A stretch of 64,000 bases of DNA from Hemileia vastatrix (lineage: Eukaryota > Basidiomycota > Pucciniomycetes > Pucciniales > Zaghouaniaceae). A program made the translations under genes and the position numbers. The notes under the pieces were generated by a model that saw only the letters and a program-made list of their open reading frames with translations, ran no database searches and was not told the origin of the DNA. The stretch spans positions 20,478,501 through 20,542,500 of the forward strand of contig JASXTE010000005.1 of the NCBI GenBank assembly GCA_030280995.1. Direction: 5' to 3'. Below, one piece after another: positions 21,310 to 33,722 of this stretch. How positions within the stretch are numbered: position 1 is the first letter of the stretch; every line of letters begins with the position of its first letter.

Positions 21310-21693
21310 TAGGGTAGGAAGATTAAATATCTGCTTCCCAGGTATCCAAGAATCATATTCAGATGTTTTATTCTCGAATCTCAATCAGTATTCTGTACCT
21401 TTTTCAGAAGTGACAATTCTGTCATTTAGAATTTTTTCAATTTCTGCTGTTTCAGTGATTTCATTTGGGGTTTTCTTTGGTCTTCCCCTCCTTTTTGGAA
21501 ATAAATCACTATTGGATGTGTAAGGTTTCAAAAGAGATATTGGAAAAACAGGATGTTTTCTGTCATATGGAGAATACAAAATAACCTCAACTGCATTATC
21601 TCCAATCATTCTTCTGACAACAAATGAACCAACAAATGGATCTTTCAATTTGTTATTACCTTGTAAGTTGAAGTGGACTGTAGAAATCAACAC
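21310..21693 (-). pseudogene. B1 integrase C-terminus: GPY/F, AT-hook, chromodomain
   Basis: Final part of B1 Pol. Order: a GPY/F-like module (KLKDPFVGSFVVRRMIGDN, then HPVFPISLLKPY), an AT-hook core (KRRGRPKK), then a chromodomain-like stretch (EIEKILNDRIV). A stop at 21385-21387 interrupts the last, after which the frame continues (SEYDSWIPGKQ). In chromoviruses this tail steers integration to chromatin with particular histone marks. The AT-hook would add minor-groove binding. B2 has the uninterrupted version at 56802-57215. Confidence 0.75.
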
Positions 21694-21714
21694 TTCATCA
21701 CACTTTTTAAAAGT

Positions 21715-22611
21715 TTATTCATTATGGGATTTGTCCCATCTCTTCTTCTCATATTCAAATGATTTTTCAATACATTGTTGAGCATGATTTCTGCATAGTT
21801 GTTGCATTTGAAGAAAAGACTTTACACCAGGATGTATATCCAATTTAGTTATTTTGTTATTGAGAGTTTGGGCAGGAGTATTTGAAACATATCCAAGCCA
21901 GAGCTCAAAAGGCTTTCTTTGAGTAACAGAATAAACAGTGCTATTATAAGCAAATTCCAACCCAGGAAGTAAGGTAACCCAATCATGAGTGAATCTGTCA
22001 TTATCTTTATACTCAAGGCCAAAGGCACAATACCTTCTAATCATGTCCTCTAAAGTCTGAATCATTCTTTCAGCTAAACCATCAGTCTGTGGATGGTGGG
22101 CAGTAGAAAGTTTCAGATCACAACCACAAACATCCATCAGAGACATCCAAAATTCAGAAGTAAATTTAGGGTCTCTGTCAGAGATTATGGCTTTAGGAAA
22201 ACCAGCAGTATTAAACATATGAGAACACCATAAGAAAGCTAATTCCTTAGTGGAAACATCTTTGTGAGTAGGGATAAATTTACACATTTTTGTGAATCTA
22301 TCCACAATAACCCAACAAAGGTTATAACTGTCTTTACCAGCAATAGGTAATCCTGTTACAAAATCCATGTTTATTATCTGCCATGGTGCATCAGGAGGTT
22401 CAATATGTTGCATTAATCCTGCTCTTTTACCAGTTAATCTTTTTGATTTTTGGCAAGAATCACAAGACTCAAAATATAATTTTGTGTCTTCAGACATATT
22501 AACCCACCAAGCAGTGTTCTTAATTCTGATCATTTTTTTTTTCAAGATCAAAATGTCCAGCTAATATGTCATCATGACAAATTTTCAAGGTGATTTCTCT
22601 CATAGAAGGAG
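21715..22611 (-). pseudogene. B1 integrase core
   Basis: Zinc-binding HHCC end visible as CDSCQKSK. The DDE catalytic triad is seen as Asp in INMDFVTGLP, Asp in IISDRDPKFTSEFW and Glu in QTDGLAERM. The core is open for 278 codons (22551-21715), one of the better preserved pieces of B1. The sequence upstream of 22551 continues after a frame change. Product: strand transfer of the cDNA ends. Confidence 0.8.
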
Positions 22612-22629
22612 GAATAAAAATAACATTAC

Positions 22630-24501
22630 TCAACTTTCTCCTATAATATAGATATCCTTCATCAATTGAAAATTTACCTTTTTCCAAAGCCTTCTGGTAC
22701 TTTGGTGGAAGGATTTAATTAATGCTTGTATTGAAGCATTCTTTGGATCATTTAATATTGTGCATAACTTTTTCAAGTCAGTGTCCTTATCATATGAATC
22801 CAGAATAAGATGTAATAGCTCTTCCTCCATATAAACCACATATATCCCATGTATATGAATAATTTCATCCTCACGATCATAAGCAGGATTAGAGTCATTA
22901 TTTGGTAAAGGTAACCTAGATAACATATTCACATTTAAGTGAACAATACCAGCCCTATGAATAATTGTCATTCTCCCTCTGTATTCTTGAACAGCCAACT
23001 GCCATCTGAACATATGTCTGTTTGGTGTTTTCAAGTTTAAAAGGGATTTAACTGCACTGCAGTCAGTGACAAGTTCAAATTTCTGGTCATCTAGGTAATA
23101 ATGAAGCTTTTCTAGAGCTCACACTACAGCTAAACATTCTAATTGAGTAGCACCATATTTCAATTCACTATTTCTCAAGGCTCTTGAAATATAACAAATT
23201 ACTACTTCTGAAACTTTATCATTTATCACTTGTTTTTTATGGAGGGCAGCACCAAGACCAATGAAACTGGCATCAGTGTACAAAACAAATGGTTGATTAG
23301 AGTCAGGTAAAGCAAGAATTGGTGCTGACATCAAAAAGTGTTTCATAGTGTCAAAAGCTCTTTGTCTTTCACTATTCCAGACAAAAGCAACATCTTTTCT
23401 AGTTAATTGGGTAAGGGGTAAAGCTAAGACTTGGTAATTTTTAATATACTGTCTATAGTATCCACACACTCCCAAAAAACTTTGGAGCTCTCTAACTGTA
23501 GTAGGAGCCTTTACCTGTTGTATGGCTGCCACTTTGTTTTGGTCAACACATATCTGTAAGTCTGAAACAACATGACCAAGAACTTTTAAAGAATAGAAAC
23601 CAAATTTACATTTCTTCAAGGCAAGTCTCATATTTATTTTATCCATTTTCTGGAATACTTTACAAAGGTGGTTGAGATGGTCCTCAAATGTTTTTGAGAA
23701 TATAATGATATCATCAATATAAACCATCAGCCATCCTTCAATTATCTCTTGATGGAATGTGTTATCCATCACCTTTTGAAAAACTGAAGGGGCATTTTTA
23801 GGGCCAAATGGCATCCTAATATACTTATAGATACCCATATGAGTAGCAATCATCAGAAAGTTCTGAGAATTTTTCTCAACATGTACCTGGTGATATCCTT
23901 TGTTACCATCCAAACAGCTGATATATTTAGCACCCTGTAAAGTAGCATGTATAGAGCTAATTCTAGGTAAAGGGTAGATATCATCAACAGTATAAGTATT
24001 TAGTGCTCTATAATCACCACATAACCTGGCTTTATCTTTCTCATAAGAAATTAGGACAGGTGAGATAACACAATATTTAGGTGTTTCAACTACCTTTTCA
24101 ATAATATTCATTTTTTAAAGGGTAGAGATATTATCTTCAATATCTTTTCTCTTTGTGGGAGAAGCAGGATAAGGCTTCTTCTTTAAACTAGGTGGTATAT
24201 CAGTTAATGGGAATGACAATGAAAGTTTCATTTCCTCTTTAACTAATCCCAGTTCATGTGACCCATGAGCAAAGGCCATAGGAAAAGACTTTATCAAGTC
24301 AATGATGGAATCTTTATCCTCACCAGAAAGTTGTTCTCCAAAAGAGGCATTGTCGATTTCAGACATAAGGGCATGCATCTCTTTTGTAGATCTTCCTTTA
24401 CATTGAACTACAGAATTACATGTGTTTAATTCTGGTTTTAATAATTTTTTAGGGGAGGAAATCTTAAATTTTATTTCCCATTCATCCCCATTGTGAAACA
24501 T
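22630..24501 (-). pseudogene. B1 reverse transcriptase-RNase H
   Basis: RT fingers start in 24501-24115 (PYPASPTKRKDIEDNIS), then a stop. 24111-23119 holds CGDYRALNTYT, the SCLDGNKGYHQV motif, MPFGPKNAPSVFQ and the catalytic YIDD. The connection includes LGHVV and FLGVCGYYRQYI. The RNase H start is YTDASFIGLGAAL. 23034-22630 continues RNase H and its tether. The stop near 23117 and other breaks make it inactive. The family pattern is a typical chromovirus Pol and distinct from A and C, which have FIDD. Confidence 0.85.
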
Positions 24502-25190
24502 TGGTTTGAGGGATCCAATTTTATGCCATACTTGGTTAAAATATCATTCCCTACAATAAACCATTTGCTTAAGTTATCATTCTTCATGACAACAAAATCA
24601 CAAATAGCTCTTACAAAACCATGGTTATATTTAAAAAACACTGTGGCTTTGTATTTACCAATGGGGGACAAAACAGAGCCATAATTTCTCCAATTTTCAG
24701 AAATGATAGGCATCAGTTTTGATTTATAGTCTTGATCCACTGAAGCAAGTGCTCTTTCAGAAACTACACTTCCTCCAGCTTCACAATCCAGAACAACTTC
24801 TATGCTGGTTCCATTAATCAAGACTGGTGCCTTGAGAGGGGCAATAACAATTAAGTTATCCTCAATGTTCTTTATGATCTCAGCATCTTCAACTGTAAAT
24901 AAAGCATTATTATCAATATCAATAGTATTTAAATAATGAATATCCTCTTCCAGCATCAAGATTTCTTGTTGAGATTCATATGAAATATTGCTGGCACAAT
25001 CACTTGATGTATCATCCAGTGCTACTGTGTCATCAGCATGCTCCTCTGTTTGTTCTACAAGATTTATCTTCTTGTCACAAACATGGCCTTTCTTCCAAAG
25101 CCTGTTGCACTTGAAGCAAGTGTTTGTTGCATACTTTTTTGGTGCAACAGGGGAAGAAGGTTTACCAACCTTTTCCAGAGGTTTCTATTG
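24471..25190 (-). pseudogene. B1 nucleocapsid knuckle and protease
   Basis: Near 25130 the sense strand encodes a Cys/His knuckle of the CX2CX7HXC kind (CFKCN...KKGHVC in B2), followed by an acidic linker. The protease segment 24959-24471 has VVLDCEAGGSVVS where B2 retains VVLDSGAEGSVVS, so the catalytic Ser-Gly of the DSG triad is lost in B1. The end of the protease overlaps the start of the RT segment. Confidence 0.7.
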
Positions 25191-25373
25191 GTAAGTAGAG
25201 GGTTTCTCCAAAGGGGTCCTAGGAATGAATCTTCTGGAATCATACTTGTTGTTTAGAAGGATCTCATTGCAAGTATTAATGAAAGAAGAGGGTTCTCTGG
25301 AGAACTCAGTCCTAGCAACAATCAAGTCTCTCAAAGACATGGGTAATTTATAGAGGATCCTGTCCTTCCATAA

Positions 25374-27298
25374 TTACAACTTCATATTTGGGTCCATTGC
25401 CCTTAAGATTTTTACAAGTTTCATTAGATGCTCAATAGGTTTATCAGTAGAAGAGCTATATCTAGTTTCTTCATACTGCCTTTGTTGAGCTATTATAAAC
25501 TTGGAGCCACCAAATTGTGCTTTAAATAATTTCTTCCAATCTTCCAATGAATAGTCATTCCTATCCAAGAGAACAGATTAATACCACATTAGGGGTACAT
25601 TGGTACATAAAGAAATTAATTTAGACACAATTTCCTCATTTGGGAGTTTGTAAGAATTTTTTAAGTTCTCAATTCTGCAAATGAGTTGCTGCCAATCAGA
25701 GAAAGAGTCACCATCAAATATTGGATACTGGTCAATTTTTGGCCAATTCTTTTGATTTTAAGTAGTCTCCTTAGTACTAGCTTGTTTCTGAGTGAGAAGG
25801 AGCTGTAATTTCTCCGATTGAGAAGTAATTTAATTGTTTAATCATTCTGTGGAAGATCCTGGTACATCATCAAACTTTGATGGAAACTCAGTGATATCAA
25901 AAGGCTTTTCTGGAACTAATTTCAATTTGGATGAACTAGCAACAGATAAACTTGGGGGATCCTGCACCTTATGTTCTTTCAAAAAAATTTCAGAAAACTT
26001 TTGATCATTAAACAATGAATTCAATTTTTCATCACTTGTTTTTAATCTGGTTTTCACTCTTGTAAGACTAGATAAACTCTCATTGATGTTTGCAAAAGAT
26101 AACTGGTTTTTTCTTTTAAAAGATGAATAAAGGTCTCTCAATCTCTTCAACTTCAACTTATGTCCCTCTATCTCCTGGAAACAGATGGACACAGTATCTT
26201 GTAATTTAGACAAATAATTTTTGATATTTTTCCACAAAGCAACTTTCTTTTCATGAGTTACTTTGTAATTAAATAAATCATCAGAAACTCTCTGTAATTC
26301 ACTCCTCAATAATTGATAACCCTTTTCAGTTAACAAACTAATTAATTTCTGAGTAAATTGCATATTGTTCATAATATGATTTTGTTTAGCAAAAATATCC
26401 CTCAAATATTCATCATTAATTTTTGCAACATCTGGAGAATTTCTCAATAAGGAAACAGAGTAACTTTCCAGATTCTCATAAAACTAAGTATCAAGTGTTT
26501 CATCAATAACAGCCATATCAGGATTTATCATTGAAGTAACAATCAAAACCAAAGGATTAGATACATTAGAATATTGAGCAATTTTTCTACTCCTATCAGC
26601 CTCTACTGGTCTCATAGTTTCATCTCCTCTTCAAGAATTACCTGAAGGAACTGAATTAGAAACAAGAAATGGTACTTGAGATTCAATAGAGGGGCTTACC
26701 AAGGCTTGGGTAAGAGCTGAATGTTGTTTTTTCTTTTTCTCCCTCCTTGATAAGGGTGAGGAGGTGTTGGGTTGAACTGATTGGTTCTTGATGGACATGC
26801 CTGAGGCATTTGAGGTCTCTGATGCTTAGACAGATAATCCCACTGAGTGTTCAACCAATCCTACTGCCACTTTAACACTTCCACTTTTCTTGTTTCTGGG
26901 GAGCCGATTGTGGAAGGTCCCTGGGGGGGGGGAGGTCTCCTCTTCTCTTGAAGAAAGGACTCTATTTTTCTTACCTTGTCTTCTAGAGAATCTGTTATTG
27001 ATCTCAGCTTTAGGTTTTCTGTCCTCAATTCCTTTATGTGAGTGGAGAAATTTTTCACTTGCTGAGGTAAGGGCATCTTTTTTATTTTGAAGCCTTTTGG
27101 AAGCTCTTCTGGGGGGTTGGTGGAAGGCATTGGTGCTGAGCAGTTGTCTCCACTAATATTTCCACATCCTGATTGGTCCAGTGATTGATTAATTTGAACC
27201 CATTTTGTAGTCAAAGGAGAACTTACAGAAGTAGCTTCATCATAATCAATTAAATCCAATTCCTCATTACGGCCAGCAGAAGCACCTTGATCAGTCAT
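25374..27298 (-). pseudogene. B1 Gag
   Basis: Begins at 27298 with an acidic N-terminus (EELDLIDYDEA), then KGFKIKKMPLPQQ and a coiled-coil. The middle part (26447-25842) is a long Lys/Leu/Glu-rich coiled-coil. The capsid part (25800-25374) holds the DQYP-x-FDGDS and DWKKLFKAQFGGSKF motifs. It is broken into at least three frames. Gag of this sort, with long coiled-coils, also occurs in E and B2. Confidence 0.75.
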
Positions 27299-28267
27299 AG
27301 TGTAATTTAAACTGAACTGAGAGAAGGAAATATTAAGAATTTATTCGTTTTTATATTTGCTTTATTTAGAGAAAAATAAGAAAAAAAATCTACTATATAA
27401 TTAATTATCAGGATTATGCAATCTACTTGAATAATTTAAAGTATAATGTTTTTTCAGGACAAAAAATCAACTGAAATAATAATCACAATTTTTATTAATT
27501 TAAGATAAATTTTATAACCAGGATTAAAAGAAATCAACTGAAATAATAAAATTAATTTTTAATTAACAATGTAAATTTTGATAATTATCAGGATTCAAAT
27601 CAACTGAAAAGAAATTTAATTACCAGGACTTAATGTCAACTGAAAATAATATTGATTATCAGGACTTAATGTCAACTGAAAAAATATCAATATCAGGACT
27701 TATTTTCAACTGAAATAATTTAATTTAATTAATTTTAATTAATTTTCAATATATTATTGTCAGGAAAATTTGTCAACAGAAACAATAATATGTTATTTTA
27801 ATTTATCAGGACAAGGTCAACTGAAAAAAAAAATAATATAATATAATAATTAAAAAAAAAAATTTATATTACTTCTAGGATTAAGAACAGTATAGTTCTA
27901 TTTTTTTCAACTAGGAAAAAATAAAAATTTTATTTACCAGGCACCTCCTCCTGTAAAATGAGCAAGTTAATGCCACTTACAGAGTGCTGAGTAAAAAGAT
28001 ATACGTAGACTATGAAAAATGAAAAGTTACCCACTAATAGTAATCAATATAATTACCACAAATATATATGACTACTGCCAATATATGAACTTAAACTTTG
28101 GAGCGCAGTTTGATTCCCGTTCGCAGAAAAAAAATAAGTCATTTGACTGATGACGTTCATGCTTTTTGTTGTCCACTTGTCCCTATAGGTACCTTGATTT
28201 TGATGGTCCCACAGTCTCCGGCCTCAAGATAATAATGTGCCTTCAACTATTTGGAAAGGGTCCCAAC
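27299..28267 (-). other. B1 leader with hairpin array
   Basis: About 970 nt between the 5' LTR and gag without a gene. It contains eight copies (27454-27824) of a small inverted repeat of the form TCAGGAC, 2-8 nt, GTCAACTGA, given as a separate entry. The part next to the LTR (28090-28260) is conserved in B2. A putative primer site TGGGACCCTTTCC (sense) starts 2-3 nt after the LTR. Confidence 0.6.
27454..27824 (-). repeat. B1 leader hairpin array (8 copies)
   Basis: Copies at 27454-27474, 27518-27541, 27588-27606, 27623-27643, 27659-27679, 27693-27713, 27760-27780 and 27806-27824. The general form is TCAG, GAC, loop of 2-8 nt, GTC, AA, CTGA: TCAG pairs with CTGA and GAC with GTC. In some copies GAT pairs with ATC instead, so the inner stem co-varies. 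The AA bulge is nearly constant. B2 has about five related copies. Confidence 0.7.
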
Positions 28268-29063
28268 TGTCAAGGAGTCTTTTGGTCTAGAAGTTTCTAA
28301 TGGAGGTCCAACGGGGAGTTTAAGTGGATTATTGGTTTTTAAAGTCAGGGTACATATAATTTTTTCTTTTGTTTACTTTACTCAAAATTCAAGAGGTAAG
28401 GGTTTAAAATATTATTATGATTTATATTTTAGAATTACATTGATGTAAATACTAAACTCAAAAAAATAGTAATAAGTAATTTATCTAATAGATATTTTAT
28501 AAAATTTGTAAGTAAATGAATGATTTTAAAAAGCACAAAAGAGATGGCCTTTTATAGGCAAAAGGTGAGAGATAACACACAGAGTTAAAAACTATCCCTA
28601 AGGGAGTGTGAGAGAAAAACTAGATGAAAAGAAAGAATGTGAATCATAAAAAGGTATACTAAAATGATGCATCAATTAAAAAGGTATCACATTAGTTGAT
28701 TTACTTTTAGAGTCCCTTTAATTGTCACACTTAGTGTAGAACATTTGAATTAAAAAACTTTTTAATTGAATTTTTAATTTCTTAATAAAGAAATTTGAAT
28801 TTTTTAGACTTTAGCATTTTAATAAATTTTTATTCCCTTTTCATCTTGTTATTGAGCACACTGTTAGGGAGTAAAAATATACGGGACATTATTATTAATT
28901 TTACTTAATTACTAAATTTACTTATTGTACTTAGTTAGTTTATTTTAAGTAATACATAAGTAAATATAATATAATTAATTAATAATAAGAATTAAAAAGA
29001 TGTAGCTTCATCTCATAAGATAATAAATTATTTTACTGGATAAGTCTAGTATCCTGGCTGACA
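28268..29063 (-). repeat. B1 right (5') LTR
   Basis: 796 bp, starting TGTCAAGGAG and ending TCCTGGCTGACA on the plus strand. It is complete and uninterrupted, and serves as the reference for the interrupted left copies. Confidence 0.85.
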
Positions 29064-30168
29064 GAAAGACTCATACAGTCACATTTCTGTAAGCCAAATC
29101 CAAGGTAGTTGGATAAATCTAAGAAACCCTTCCCATTTAAGTAAAATAATAGTTCACTATTAACTAAGCTGAATCTTCTTATTGATATAAAATGACTCGT
29201 TAAAAAATTTTTTATATCAGATTTGAGATGTAGAATCAATTTTCTTTATAATGAGGAAAAGAAATACAACAGTAAATTTGCTCTTAGAAAAATTATATAA
29301 ATGATTGAATTATATGTTTTTATAAAGCTTTTTATTATAAGTGAGCAGATGTTATATTTGAGTCCCTATAGTTTAGTCCATTTCAATGGTACCCTTAAAG
29401 TATATATTTATCAGATGTTATATAAAATTTATTAATTGATTTGTAAAAGTGTTATATTTATAAGGGTATTACAATTTTATAAAATGTTATGTAAAATATA
29501 GATGGTAGTTGTTGTTAAGCGCTAATGTAGTTAATGGTTAAGCTGTATGATGTTAGATTATGTCACTATTTTTTGAGTCTAAAGGCTTTATATGCATAGT
29601 ATTTCACATGCCCTACGTTCCCTTGCTGAAGCATTCTGGAGATTGACCAGAGCTTTTCTGGAAAATTCCTATGCTTGTACAAACTTCTGGACTCAATAAG
29701 AACCTTAAAAAATTCATAAAAAATCAAAAAAAAATCCAAATTATAGGGTTGCATCTGTGACATTTTCCAATGAATTTTGATAGCCTGTGAAACTCAATTC
29801 TCTGAGCTAAAAATAATAAAAGTTAAGTAGATAATTGAAAATCAAAAATAATCAGAAGTACTTTATAAAATTTTTAAAAAATTAAAAATATAAGAAAAAT
29901 AGTAAAAATTCTAAAAAAATGTCTGAAGGCTCTTGAGAGTCCTAGATTTCATTTCAACTTAATTTTAAGCCTACTCTTGCTTTTATTGACCAATAAATAA
30001 TTATTTCTTCTTAAACTCATTTAAATAACCATTTTTACAATAAACAATCCTTTCTTTTTATAATTAAAAATATATAAAATTAGATTGGCCTTTCTTATCT
30101 CCAGTATAATCATCCCAAATTCGTTTAAGAATATTACTAAGTTCCATACTAAACTTAAGACTGCCACA
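29064..30168 (-). repeat. Decayed C-like LTR (C')
   Basis: Similar in outline to the C LTR: CTGTAAGC followed by AAATCC near 29085, the GATGTTATAT/AAATATAAAG-type block near 29450, GTTAAGCTGTATGATG near 29538 and the end ACTAAACTTAAGACTGCCACA. Its first few bases are missing where B1 abuts. It is strongly diverged from C and resembles 32813-33722 more closely. Confidence 0.65.
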
Positions 30169-32274
30169 GCGCTACTGATGTTAGCGCCACTAATGGAACT
30201 GAAACTGTTGTATGTAAACATTGCACAATTAAATCTTCAGATGAATTCAGAAATTCAGAGTGAAATGGGTGCTGCATCATATATTTTGGTTGAGCTGCTT
30301 TTGAACTAGCTCTCTCACTTCTAGGTGTATTCTTTGGAGTGTTATTCCTGGCTCCTGGAATCCCCTTTTCTGGTACTGCTCTTTGCTGTACTAATTCTGG
30401 CTCCTCTAACAATGGTTGGTCCTTGATCCGTTTATCCATGTCATAGTCAATTTTTTTCCAATTATCATCCTTTATTTCCACATTCTCAAGTGGGACTGGT
30501 GTTTTTTACCTTGTAGTATAATATACCTCTTCAATGTCTTCAGGTTTTGAATATTAAGAACAAGGCTTCCTTTTCCTGATAATAATCTGTGGTGTCATCT
30601 TTTTATGCTTTTCAGAAAACATTTCTAACTGCAATGAAGTAAGTGTTTCTGCAACTGCTCCCGCTTTAGACTTAAAATATAATACCACACAAGATATTGC
30701 TAAATGGACTGACCTCACATTTTTATCCTTTGAATCAGGATCCTTTCCCTTACACTATGTAATATAGGGGGTGGACTTGCTAGCAAGCCCCCAACCTGAA
30801 CTCAGACTGAACTCATACTGAACTCATACTGAACTCTACTTGAAGACCCAACTCAAACTGTTTTACTGAGTGCTGTTCATTCTTTATTGTATGGTTCCTT
30901 TGTCAATAGCTCAATTTGTGTTCAATCTGTGGTGAATTTGAGTCCAAGGTTGCGGACTTGCTAACATGTCTGCCCCCCATATTGCGTCATGTTATTATAT
31001 TTTCCTTCCATAGCCTTACTATTAATATGATCAATGACCCTTTCTTGCATCCCTTGATCCTTATCCATGAAAATCTTATTAAAATATTTCAGTATTAGAG
31101 TTTTTCTCTCCTCTTTAACCACCCTTTCCTCTTTATAGTTCTGGAGCGCCTTAAATCTCATGCTAGTATGACCTTCCTTGTTACAGTAATAAATTACCAT
31201 AGTAGCAAAACGCAACTGTTGAGGAATAAATTTAGGCTTAGTTTTATCCACTTAACTCAGAATCTTCTCCAGCTCATAAATCATAGCCATTAATGAATCT
31301 GGATTCCATTATTACACTTTCATCTTTGGAGTCAATTCTGGAAAAGGTGATCCTGTGCTGGATGTTTTCTCTATCACCTCTACATCATTAAGAGAAACCC
31401 TAGCTTCTTGGTGCTCTAACAAATGCAACTTCATATCATCATTTACCTCTGTCTCTACCCTCTCTAATTCTGGGTATTTATAATGCCTGTCTCTCTTCTT
31501 GACTAGCTTTCCCCTGTTTTCTAGATGTCTCTTTGCCCAATCATTGACTTCATGCGCTATCATTTTTCAAAACCAAGGTAAAAACACTTTAAAATGGCTA
31601 AACTCCTCATTATTGACTAAGTATTCTACCATTTTATTGAACTCTTCCATAAAATTTTTAAAATTTTTAAGGTCTATAATGCCCCTTTTAACTTTTGCTT
31701 TATTTACCAAAATATCTAGATCCTTGATTTTGAACCTATTTTCTTCAATATCTTTTGGACATCTTTTTACATCTATATTTTTAGCGCCGTCCAGTTGCCA
31801 TTTCATGACCTTCTAGCTCATCTAGATTGTATTTACATTCATTTGCAACAAAAGATGACACTTGTTGCACCATATCATAATTCAAGGATCAATGAACCTC
31901 TTCTGATTTTTCAAGGCTCCTTAAAACCTTTTTTGAATTAAAACCTGATAATTGCAAGCTTTCATCCTTGCAACTAATAATTTTCAAATACCTAGGTGAC
32001 AACAATTTTGTTGGGTTAGGAAATTTTTCACTTTCCTGAGTAGCTTTAGAGGTAGTTTCTGTAGGTTCCACAATACCTTATCAACAATATTCTTTCAATA
32101 AAACCCTATTCTATCCTCTGATAACAGCTTTATTTGATCTACATGTTGTAGACCATATGAATATTCCTCAAAGCACTTGCTTGATTACGCCTCTTGAAAA
32201 ACCCCTAAAAAAAGAATTTATATCTATAAAAATAGCCACACTTACAATCTGTTTACCAATGTTGGGAAACAAAT
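30169..32274 (-). pseudogene. C' Gag remnant
   Basis: Fragmented minus-strand gag related to A and C. It starts near 32071 (MEPTETTSKATQ). The segment 31806-31567 has DLKNFKNFMEEFNKMVEYLV, matching the C Gag stretch MADFKKLCVQFDEVVEYLI. A degraded zinc knuckle YYCNKEGHTSMRF near 31190 has lost its first and last Cys. Several stops and shifts separate the pieces. No RT or integrase is present, so most of pol is deleted. A decayed tRNA-Lys-type primer site (TTTCCCAACATTGG) lies just before the LTR at 32256-32269. Confidence 0.6.
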
Positions 32275-33722
32275 TGTAGAAAATAGAGTACTATAATACT
32301 AAGCTTTTGAAGCAGTCTGAGATGGGTTGGATCTCCTATCCAAAACTTATTTAAGAAGCAAGTGCCTGCTACTCTAATTTATAAGGAGATTTAAAACACA
32401 GATTTAAGTGTGGTGGGAAAAAAGAAGAGTAGAAAGAATTTACTATAAGAGACTTTTTAAGGAAAAAAAATTAATATATTTTAATATAATTCATCCAACT
32501 GCTAGCTAGATCTATCCTCAGTCACTCTCACTATAAGGAACTCTCTCTAAAACTATCCCTACTGTAGCAATAAAGTTACTCTACATCCCTACTTCTGGCT
32601 ATGTACATCTAATAATCACACAAAAATAAAATATAACTATGTTTTTTTCTCTTATCTAATAATCTATATATATCTCTATTAAATCTTCCTCCTTTTCTAT
32701 AAAGAGTGAGTTCTCTTTTATATACACTAAATGTCTAGCACCCTTCCCCTATTCTCTCTTTCCCTACTGGTTCTCCTACAAAATTTCAATGCAATCTAAG
32801 TGTATCAAACAGTGTAGAAAGACTCTTGAAGTTTTCTTGCTGTAAGCAGAATCCCAGGGAGTTGGATAAACAGAAAAAAACCCTGTCCATTTAAGTTAGA
32901 TAAGAGTTCACAATTGACTAATCCAAAGCATCTACTTGATAAAGAAAAACCAGTTGAATATTTGATTTAGATGGTTTTGAAATGAAGAATTGGTGTTGTA
33001 AATTTTTGGAATAAGAAATACAAAAGTAAAGTTGTACTGAGAAAATTTAATTAAATGATTGCATTTATATGTGTTTATGAAATTTTTATTTTTTTAACTG
33101 ATTATAAAATTGAGTCCCTGAAGTTAAGACCCTTCCAATGATACTCTATAAGTATTTATTTATGATTTTTTATTTAATATTTGAAAAAAATTATTTAAAA
33201 AAGTGTTATTTTATAAGAGTATTACAAATTATAAAATGTTATGTAACATAATGATGGTAGCTGTATTATGCATTTTTAGATTACTATATGATTTTTGTAA
33301 AATTTAGAACTCAATTTCCCTACTAATTTGAAGTCTACAGCCCTTATATGCAAAATTAAGTCATGAACCCCACTTTTCCCTCCAGAATCTGTCTGGAGTG
33401 TCCTGGAGCACATATGGACTTCCAGAATCAACTAGAACCTTAAATCCTTTATAAAAATCTACAAAAATTACAGTTGAAAAACTTAAATATGGGGAATGGA
33501 TGAATAAATTTTAGTAGCCAGAGCTAAAAATATTTAAGTTAAGTAAACTATTAAAAATCAAAAAGAATCAAAATAATTTATAAAATTATTAAAAATATAA
33601 GAAAAATAGTAAATATTCCCCAAAAAAGTAATGTAGATTGGCCTTTCAAATCTCTAAAATAATCATCCGTAATTAATTTAAAAATATTTTATAAGTGCCC
33701 TATTAAACTTTAGACTTCCACA
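32275..33722 (-). repeat. C'-type LTR block
   Basis: Composite block. From 32813 (TGTAGAAAGACTCTTG) to 33722 (GACTTCCACA) it parallels 29064-30168. The part 32275-32812 also begins TGTAGAAA and may be a second, different LTR or a 5' extension. I cannot decide. A polypurine-like GGAGGAAGGA in sense follows at 33723-33732. Confidence 0.55.

Larger units (their letters stand above)
5648..29063 (-). mobile_element. Ty3/Gypsy chromovirus B1, split by nested elements
   Basis: Outer element. Left (3') LTR: 5648-6046, then TACGT at 19762-19766, then 20861-21247. Internal region: 21248-28267. Right (5') LTR: 28268-29063. Removing the nested A element and solo C LTR gives an LTR of about 791 bp against 796 bp on the right, and an element of about 8.6 kb. 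In sense the order is leader with hairpins, gag, zinc knuckle, protease, RT, RNase H, integrase, GPY/F and chromodomain. The flanks at 5643-5647 and 29064-29068 do not match, so no target duplication is preserved. All genes carry stops, and this copy looks dead. Confidence 0.85.

Noticed and set aside
28095..28130. tRNA-like B-box (AGTTTGATTCC) in the B1 leader
   Set aside because: The flanks do not form a T-arm or acceptor stem, and the B2 copy (63473-63505) does not keep the pairing.
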